Of a stretch of DNA of 64,000 bases, positions 59,005 to 64,000 are shown piece after piece; the stretch's first letter is position 1, and every line of letters starts with the position of its first letter. The notes under the pieces are model-generated. The model searched no databases, was not told the origin of the DNA, and saw nothing but the letters and a program-made list of their open reading frames with translations. A program made the position numbers and the translations under genes. The stretch spans positions 129,271-193,270 of the forward strand of contig NZ_NNBK01000016.1 in assembly GCF_002803075.1 (NCBI RefSeq), read 5' to 3'. Source of the stretch: Streptomyces sp. CB01373. Lineage in GTDB: Bacteria; Actinomycetota; Actinomycetes; Streptomycetales; Streptomycetaceae.

Positions 59005-60267
59005 GTGGGATCCACGGTCAAATCCTCCCGCCCGGGATACGGGCAGCTGCTGCGCACCCGCGGCGCCTGGACGTTCCTGCTCCCCGGCTTCGCCGCGCGC
59101 CAGCCGTTCGGGATGCTCACCATCTCCATCGTGCTGCTGGTGCAGCACACCACCGGCTCCTATGGCTCGGCCGGCGCCGCCGCTGCCGTCACCGGCGTCT
59201 CCATGGCGCTGTTCGCGCCCTACAGCGGACGCCTCGCCGACCGTTACGGGCAGCGCGCGGTACTGGTCCCCGGTGTTCTCGTGCACACCGTCGCGGGGCT
59301 GACGCTGACCGCGCTCGCTCTGGCGCACGCCCCCCTGTGGGCGCTGTTCGCGGCGGCCGTGCCGACCGGCGCCTCGATGCCGCAGGCCGGCCCGATGGTG
59401 CGGGCCCGCTGGGGCGTGACGCTCAAGGACTCGCCGCTGATGACCACCGCGGCCGCCTTCGAGTCCGTCACCGACGAGCTGACGTTCGTCGTCGGCCCCC
59501 TCCTGGCGACCGCCCTGTGCACGACCGTCACCCCGGCCGCCGGACTGGTCACCGAGTCCGCGCTCACCCTCGTCGGCGGTCTGCTGTTCGCCGCCCAGAA
59601 GCGCACCCAGCCGCCCGTCACCGGCGGGCACGCGCGCGTGGAGCACGCCTCCGCCCTGCGCGTCCCCGGGGTGCGGGTGCTGATCGCGACCTTCCTCGGC
59701 ATCGGCTCGGTCTTCGGCGGCATGCAGGTCTCGCTGGCCGCGTTCACCGAGTCGATCGGCGAGCCCGGCCTCAACGGCGTGCTCTACGGAACCTTCGCCG
59801 CGGGCAACATGCTCTCCGGCGTCGTGTGCGGCGCCATCGCCTGGAAGAACGCCCCGCAGCACCGTCTCCTCGTCGGCTACATCGCCCTGGCGCTGGCCGC
59901 GTCCGCCCTGTGGACCGCGCACTCGGTGCTGCTCCTGGCGGCGCTCGGCCTCCTGGTCGGCATGTGCATCGCGCCCGCCCTGATCACCGGCTACACCCTG
60001 GTGGAGGGCCTGGTCCCGGCCGGCGCCCGCACCGAGGCGTTCACCTGGCTCACGGGCGCGGTCGCGCTCGGCCAGGCGGCGGCGGTCACGGTCGCCGGAC
60101 AGCTGGAGGACCGTCTGTGGGGCGGCGCCGGCTTCCTGGTGCCGATGGTCGGCACGGTGCTGGCCCTGCTGACCCTGGTGGCCCTCAGGTCACGGCTCGC
60201 GTCCCCGGCGCAGGGCCGCACGGTCGCACGTGGCGTCGGTCACCGAGCCCACGTCACAGTGGACTGA
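59005..60267 (+). CDS. MFS transporter
   Basis: 420 residues with 12 predicted membrane helices. The motif between helices 2 and 3 is SGRLADRYGQRAVLVPG. There is a central cytosolic loop near KRTQPPVTGGH. It is probably a small-molecule exporter; the substrate is unknown. The GTG start has AAAGG about 8 bases upstream. 58799-59004 shows no gene. Confidence 0.9.
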   Translation: MGSTVKSSRPGYGQLLRTRGAWTFLLPGFAARQPFGMLTISIVLLVQHTTGSYGSAGAAAAVTGVSMALFAPYSGRLADRYGQRAVLVPGVLVHTVAGLTLTALALAHAPLWALFAAAVPTGASMPQAGPMVRARWGVTLKDSPLMTTAAAFESVTDELTFVVGPLLATALCTTVTPAAGLVTESALTLVGGLLFAAQKRTQPPVTGGHARVEHASALRVPGVRVLIATFLGIGSVFGGMQVSLAAFTESIGEPGLNGVLYGTFAAGNMLSGVVCGAIAWKNAPQHRLLVGYIALALAASALWTAHSVLLLAALGLLVGMCIAPALITGYTLVEGLVPAGARTEAFTWLTGAVALGQAAAVTVAGQLEDRLWGGAGFLVPMVGTVLALLTLVALRSRLASPAQGRTVARGVGHRAHVTVD

Positions 60268-60297
60268 TCCTCGGGAATACGTCACTATGGACCGTCG

Positions 60298-60324
60298 TTA
60301 GCACTCATCGAGTGAGAGTGCCAG
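60298..60324 (+). promoter_or_regulatory. CIRCE-like element (HrcA site)
   Basis: TTAGCACTC-N9-GAGTGCCAG, against the CIRCE consensus TTAGCACTC-N9-GAGTGCTAA. The left arm is perfect and the right arm has two changes at its outer end. It lies 10 bases before the fmdB start, overlapping the ribosome-site region, a common position for CIRCE. HrcA control is inferred. Confidence 0.65.
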
Positions 60325-60334
60325 GAGGAAGACA

Positions 60335-60670
60335 GTGCCCACCTATCAGTACCAGTGCACCGAGTGCGGCGACGGCCTCGAGGCGGTGCAGAAGTTCACC
60401 GACGACGCACTCACCGAGTGCCCCGGTTGCGGTGGCCGCCTGAAGAAGGTGTTCTCCGCGGTCGGCATTGTCTTCAAGGGATCCGGCTTCTACCGCAACG
60501 ACAGCCGCGGCTCCTCGTCGAGCAGCAGCCCGGCGTCGTCGTCGAAGTCGTCGAGCTCCTCCTCGTCGGGGTCCTCCTCGTCGGGGTCGACCTCCGGCTC
60601 GTCCTCCTCGTCGGGGTCGTCGGGTTCGTCCTCGACGTCCGCGAGCTCGGCCGGCAGCTCCGCCGCCTGA
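60335..60670 (+). CDS. FmdB-type zinc-ribbon protein with Ser-rich tail
   Basis: 111 residues. The N-terminal zinc ribbon is YQCTECGDG...ECPGCGGR, followed by KVFSAVGIVFKGSGFYRND, the typical FmdB core to residue 55. The rest is a low-complexity Ser/Gly/Lys tail. Family members are small putative regulators. The start is the GTG at 60335 with GGAGGA upstream. A terminator follows. Confidence 0.9.
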   Translation: MPTYQYQCTECGDGLEAVQKFTDDALTECPGCGGRLKKVFSAVGIVFKGSGFYRNDSRGSSSSSSPASSSKSSSSSSSGSSSSGSTSGSSSSSGSSGSSSTSASSAGSSAA

Positions 60671-60680
60671 CGTCTTTCTT

Positions 60681-60710
60681 CCGGGACCCCGCCGTCGTGG
60701 GACGGTGGGG
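60681..60710 (+). terminator. Terminator after the FmdB gene
   Basis: GGACCCCGCCGTC and GACGGTGGGGTCC pair with one mismatch around GTGG, 10 bases past the stop. Confidence 0.7.
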
Positions 60711-60746
60711 TCCTCGGCGTGCGCGCGTGGCGCTAGTGTGCTGGTC

Positions 60747-61580
60747 ATGGCGAACGCAGAGATCGGTGTCATCGGCGGTTCCGGCTTCTACTCGTTCCTC
60801 GACGACGTGACCGAGGTCCGGGTGGAGACGCCGTACGGGGAGCCCAGCGACTCCGTCTTCCTCGGTGAGGTCGCCGGCCGGCGGGTCGCCTTCCTGCCCC
60901 GGCACGGCCGCGGCCACCACCTCCCGCCGCACCGCATCAACTACCGGGCCAACCTGTGGGCGCTGCGCTCCGTCGGCGTGCGCCAGGTGATCGGGCCCTG
61001 CGCGGTGGGCGGGCTGCGCCCCGAGTACGGTCCGGGCACGCTGCTCGTGCCCGACCAGTTCGCCGACCGTACGAAGTCCAGGGAGCAGACCTACTTCGAC
61101 GGACTGCCGCGGACCGACGGCACGGTGCCGAACGTCGTGCACGTCTCGATGGCCGACCCGTACTGCCCGGTGGGCCGCACGGCCGCGCTGAAGGCGGCGC
61201 GCGGGCGGGACTGGGACGCGGTGGACGGCGGCACTCTCGTCGTGGTGGAGGGTCCCCGCTTCTCGACCCGGGCCGAGTCGCTGTGGCACCAGGCGCAGGG
61301 CTGGTCGGTGGTGGGCATGACCGGTCACCCCGAGGCGGCGCTCGCCCGCGAACTGGAGCTCTGCTACACCTCGCTGACCCTGGTCACCGACCTGGACGCG
61401 GGCGCGGAGACCGGCGAGGGCGTCTCGCACGAGGAGGTGCTGCGGGTCTTCGCGGCCAATGTGGAACGGCTGCGGGGCGTTCTGTTCGACGCGGTGGCCG
61501 CGCTGCCCGCGACCGGGGAGCGGGACTGCCTGTGCGCCGGTGCGCTGGGCGGGATGGACCCGGGGTTCACGCTGCCGTAG
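60747..61580 (+). CDS. mtnP: S-methyl-5'-thioadenosine phosphorylase
   Basis: 277 residues, purine nucleoside phosphorylase family 2. Motifs are GVIGGSGFYSF, PRHGRGHHLPPHRINYRANL, ...GPCAVGGLRPEYGPG, and GMTGHPEAALARELELCY near 190. It splits methylthioadenosine (from polyamine synthesis) with phosphate. No strong ribosome site precedes the ATG. Confidence 0.92.
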   Translation: MANAEIGVIGGSGFYSFLDDVTEVRVETPYGEPSDSVFLGEVAGRRVAFLPRHGRGHHLPPHRINYRANLWALRSVGVRQVIGPCAVGGLRPEYGPGTLLVPDQFADRTKSREQTYFDGLPRTDGTVPNVVHVSMADPYCPVGRTAALKAARGRDWDAVDGGTLVVVEGPRFSTRAESLWHQAQGWSVVGMTGHPEAALARELELCYTSLTLVTDLDAGAETGEGVSHEEVLRVFAANVERLRGVLFDAVAALPATGERDCLCAGALGGMDPGFTLP

Positions 61581-61661
61581 CGGGCGGCGGCTTGCTCCTT
61601 CGGGTGAGGGAGTTGTCCACAACCGGCGGGTAGCACACGGGCTCCGGCGGGCGGCGGCGCG

Positions 61662-62390
61662 ATGACTCATCGTGGGCGTGGCAAGCCGAAATCCCCGTCG
61701 CTGGTGGTGGTCCACATGTCCGTGCCGTCTTCGCCGTATGCGTCTCCGTCTTCGTCGTACGCGTCTCCGTCTTCGTCGTACGCGTCTCCGTCTTCGTCCC
61801 CGCCTGTGCCGTCGTCGCCCCCGCACTCTCCGCGCCTGCCTTCCTTTCCGTACGCGCCAGGCACGGACGCCCCGGCCACGTGTGAGGTGCCCCACTTCGC
61901 CCCGGTGCGCGTGCGTGGCGGGCGGTACGGGCTGCGCCGGCTCGTACGGCACCGGGGGCGCGCGGTGGCGGCCGGGCTCGCCGTGACCGCGGCCGCGCTC
62001 GTGGCGGCAGGTCCGCGGGACGCTCCGGACCCGCCTCGCGGCGGACCGGCCCGCGGGCAGCCGGCGCCGGCCGACGGAGCCGGTCGGGCCTCCGGTGGCC
62101 GCGGCGCGGACGAGGTGCGCATGGTGATCGCGCCCGTGCGCATCGCGGACGCGGCCACGGTCCGGCTGCTGCGCCCCGGCGACCGGGTCGACGTGATCGC
62201 CGCGGAGGATCCGGCGACGGGCGGGCAGGCCCGGGTGGTCGCGCACGGAGCCCGGGTGGCCAAGGTCCCGGAGCCCGTGGACGACGTGGCCGGGGGCGGG
62301 GCGCTGGTCGCGCTGTCGGTACCGCGCTCCACCGCGGCAGGGCTGGCCGGGGCGAGTGCGACGGCCAGGCTGGCGGTGACCCTGTGGTGA
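61662..62390 (+). CDS. RcpC/CpaB-like (SAF domain) protein with YASPSSS repeats
   Basis: 242 residues. The N terminus contains three YASPSSS units from a tandem DNA repeat, followed by Pro-rich sequence. An Arg-rich stretch and one membrane helix (AVAAGLAVTAAALVAAG) lie near 105-125. The C-terminal part (VRIADAATVRLLRPGDRVDV, VVAHGARVAKVPEP) resembles the CpaB/RcpC fold of Flp/Tad pilus genes. No other pilus gene is adjacent. The start is uncertain; ATG 61716 would drop 18 residues. Confidence 0.7.
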   Translation: MTHRGRGKPKSPSLVVVHMSVPSSPYASPSSSYASPSSSYASPSSSPPVPSSPPHSPRLPSFPYAPGTDAPATCEVPHFAPVRVRGGRYGLRRLVRHRGRAVAAGLAVTAAALVAAGPRDAPDPPRGGPARGQPAPADGAGRASGGRGADEVRMVIAPVRIADAATVRLLRPGDRVDVIAAEDPATGGQARVVAHGARVAKVPEPVDDVAGGGALVALSVPRSTAAGLAGASATARLAVTLW

Positions 62391-62453
62391 GCCGTAGGTT
62401 GCGGAGCTGTTCGTTCCGCACGTCGCAGTCGCATGTCCAAGGAGGAACCGCAG

Positions 62454-62915
62454 GTGAGCGACAAGAAGGACCCGAACCTCTGGCAGGGCTTCAAGGCCTT
62501 CCTGATGCGCGGGAACGTCGTCGATCTGGCAGTAGCGGTGGTCGTCGGCGCCGCCTTCACCAATATCGTCAACGCGGTGGTGAAGGGAGTGATCAGTCCG
62601 GTCGTCGGAGCGATCGGCACCAAGAACCTCGACCATTACTACTCGTGCCTGAGCGCCACCTGCGAGGGCGATCAGGGCATCCGGATCATGTGGGGTTCGG
62701 TCCTCGGCGCCGCGCTCCAGTTCCTGATCACGGCCGCGGTGGTCTACTTCCTGATGGTCCTGCCCATGGCGAAGTTCCTGGCCCGCCAGGAGGCACGGAA
62801 GCAGGCCAGGGAGGGCGCGGAGGCGACCGTGGAGGTGACCGAGCTGGAGGTGCTCAAGGAGATACGCGACGAGCTGGTCGCCGCCCGGCGCAACTCCGAA
62901 TACGGCGAGCGGTAG
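62454..62915 (+). CDS. mscL: Large-conductance mechanosensitive channel
   Basis: 153 residues. FKAFLMRGNVVDLAVAVVVG is the first helix region, with the constriction in that helix. A second helix (AALQFLITAAVVYFLMVLP) and a C-terminal helical bundle with LEVLKEIRDEL follow. It releases solutes under hypo-osmotic shock. I choose the GTG at 62454 because GGAGGA sits about 8 bases upstream; the ATG seven codons earlier would overlap that site. Confidence 0.94.
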   Translation: MSDKKDPNLWQGFKAFLMRGNVVDLAVAVVVGAAFTNIVNAVVKGVISPVVGAIGTKNLDHYYSCLSATCEGDQGIRIMWGSVLGAALQFLITAAVVYFLMVLPMAKFLARQEARKQAREGAEATVEVTELEVLKEIRDELVAARRNSEYGER

Positions 62916-62943
62916 CGTCCGCGCTCCTGCGAGCCCGCGCGCC

Positions 62944-63126
62944 TCAGAGGTGGTGGGGAGGCTTCTCGTCCAGGAAGCGCTTGAGGTCGGCCGCGGAGTC
63001 GCCTTCCCCGCGCTCGCCCCACCCGCGGTCGGTGTCGTCCGTGGACTGCTGGTTCAGCGGGTCGTCGAAGATCAGCGCGGCCTTCGGGGCACGCGGTTCG
63101 GGGGCGGGCTCGGGGGCGGTACTCAT
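62944..63126 (-). CDS. Small conserved actinobacterial protein
   Basis: 60 residues: a Pro/Ala/Glu-rich start, ALIFDDPLNQQSTDDTDRGW, and a LKRFLDEKPPHHL tail. It has a compact acidic character and no signal peptide. I recall similar short proteins in many Streptomyces, function unknown. Read away from the divergent peptidase gene. Confidence 0.7.
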   Translation of the reverse strand: MSTAPEPAPEPRAPKAALIFDDPLNQQSTDDTDRGWGERGEGDSAADLKRFLDEKPPHHL

Positions 63127-63190
63127 GCCTCAAGGGTACGGTCCGCGCCATGCGGCGTGACGTTCCATACGGGCGGGGAGACTGGCTCCC

Positions 63191-64000
63191 ATGACAGTGG
63201 ACGCTCTGACGGACGTCGAAGGCGTGCGCGTGGGACACGCGACGCGCACGGGCGGCGGCTGGCTCACCGGCACGACGGTCGTGCTCGCTCCGGAGGGCGG
63301 CGCCGTCGCCGCCGTGGAGGTGCGCGGCGGCGGCCCCGGGACCAAGGAGACCGACGCCCTGGACCCGCGCAACCTGGTGCGGACGGTGGAGGCGGTCGTC
63401 CTGACCGGCGGCAGCGCCTACGGGCTGGACGCCGCCTCGGGAGTGATGGCCTGGCTGGAGGAGCGCGGGCGTGGGGTCAGGGTCGGGCCCGATCCTTCGC
63501 ACGTCGTACCGGTCGTACCCGCCGCCTGCGTGTTCGACCTGGGCCGCGGCGGTGACTTCCGGGCCCGGCCGGACGCGGCCACCGGGCGCGCCGCGGTCGA
63601 GAGCGCGGCGGCGAGCGAGGTGGGCGGGCGTGTGCCCGAGGGGTGCGTGGGCGCCGGGACCGGAGCGGCCGTCGGACCGCTCAAGGGAGGAGTGGGCACG
63701 GCGAGCACGGTGCTCGACTCGGGCGTCACGGTGGCCGCGCTGGTGGTGGCCAACGCGGTGGGATCGGCGGTCGATCCGGAAACGGGGGTGCTGTACGGGG
63801 AGTTGTTCCAGGGACCGGTGAAGTATCCCGACGCGCGGGTGCACGAGCGCGCGCGGCTGCGCCTCGCCGAGGCCGCCGCGAGGAACGTGCCACCCCCGCT
63901 GAACACCACCCTGGCGGTGGTCGCCACCGACGCGGACCTGACCAAGGCGCAGGCGCAGAAGCTGGCCGGCACGGCGCACGACGGCATCGCGCGCGCCGTA
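63191..64000 (+). CDS. P1 (DmpA/S58) family aminopeptidase, truncated by window end
   Basis: 270 residues are visible, open to the edge. LTDVEGVRVGHATR starts the fold; VLTGGSAYGLDAASGVMAWL and GAGTGAAVGPLKGGVGTAS are conserved loops. LNTTLAVVATDADL should hold the self-cleavage site, where the new N-terminal Thr becomes the nucleophile. These enzymes release N-terminal or beta-amino residues. The ATG has GGGGAG about 10 bases upstream. Confidence 0.9.
   Translation, partial: MTVDALTDVEGVRVGHATRTGGGWLTGTTVVLAPEGGAVAAVEVRGGGPGTKETDALDPRNLVRTVEAVVLTGGSAYGLDAASGVMAWLEERGRGVRVGPDPSHVVPVVPAACVFDLGRGGDFRARPDAATGRAAVESAAASEVGGRVPEGCVGAGTGAAVGPLKGGVGTASTVLDSGVTVAALVVANAVGSAVDPETGVLYGELFQGPVKYPDARVHERARLRLAEAAARNVPPPLNTTLAVVATDADLTKAQAQKLAGTAHDGIARAV

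Overview
The window is high-GC actinobacterial chromosome, almost certainly Streptomyces. GTG starts are frequent, genes often overlap as ATGA or GTGA, and the set includes an SsgA-like sporulation protein, RpfB, SepX, a protein O-mannosyltransferase and DUF397. From memory the gene order resembles the core-chromosome neighbourhood of S. coelicolor that runs from the gal operon past pmt and ssgE. No prophage, CRISPR array or biosynthetic cluster is visible. Novelty here is likely to lie in small proteins, intergenic repeats and regulatory sites.

Layout. 0-5 kb: a DUF397 protein, the leftward galT-galE-galK operon, a divergent remnant of a sodium:solute symporter, and a response regulator without its phospho-acceptor Asp. 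5-11 kb: two tandem membrane-anchored PQQ-propeller proteins and an ABC-F ATPase. 11-20.5 kb: a Uma2 protein, ispE-rsmA, a block of about 195-bp GC-rich tandem repeats, rpfB, tatD, a zinc-ribbon protein, rsmI and divergent pmt. 20.5-24 kb is an accessory-looking patch: a Gly/Tyr/His-repeat secreted protein with a long leader, an unrecognised protein, a small Cys secreted protein plus a degenerate relative, and a DUF4142 protein.

24-32 kb: two tandem penicillin-binding proteins, ssgE, and an ECF-type Ni/Co transporter (cbiMN-Q-O) with a candidate Nur box. 32-45 kb: small conserved proteins, an autoregulated-looking TetR-MMPL pair with two matching operators, a tricorn-type protease, and a monooxygenase-hydrolase-SDR operon divergent from a MerR regulator. 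45-48 kb: a 162-bp MITE-like palindrome, exonuclease III, a GNAT, a second Gly-rich secreted protein, and a duplicated terminator/tRNA-end flanking that gene next to tRNA-Ala(CGC).

48-54 kb is a leftward cluster galU-moeA/glp-moaC-mogA-rimJ-like-sepX. It matches the conserved actinobacterial arrangement that links a gephyrin-like MoeA paralogue to the SepX/GLPR division membrane protein. 54-64 kb: a penicillin-acylase-type hydrolase, a CTG-started cation/proton antiporter, an MFS exporter, an FmdB zinc ribbon preceded by a CIRCE-like element, MTA phosphorylase, a CpaB/RcpC-like protein, mscL, a small conserved protein and a P1-type peptidase cut by the window end.
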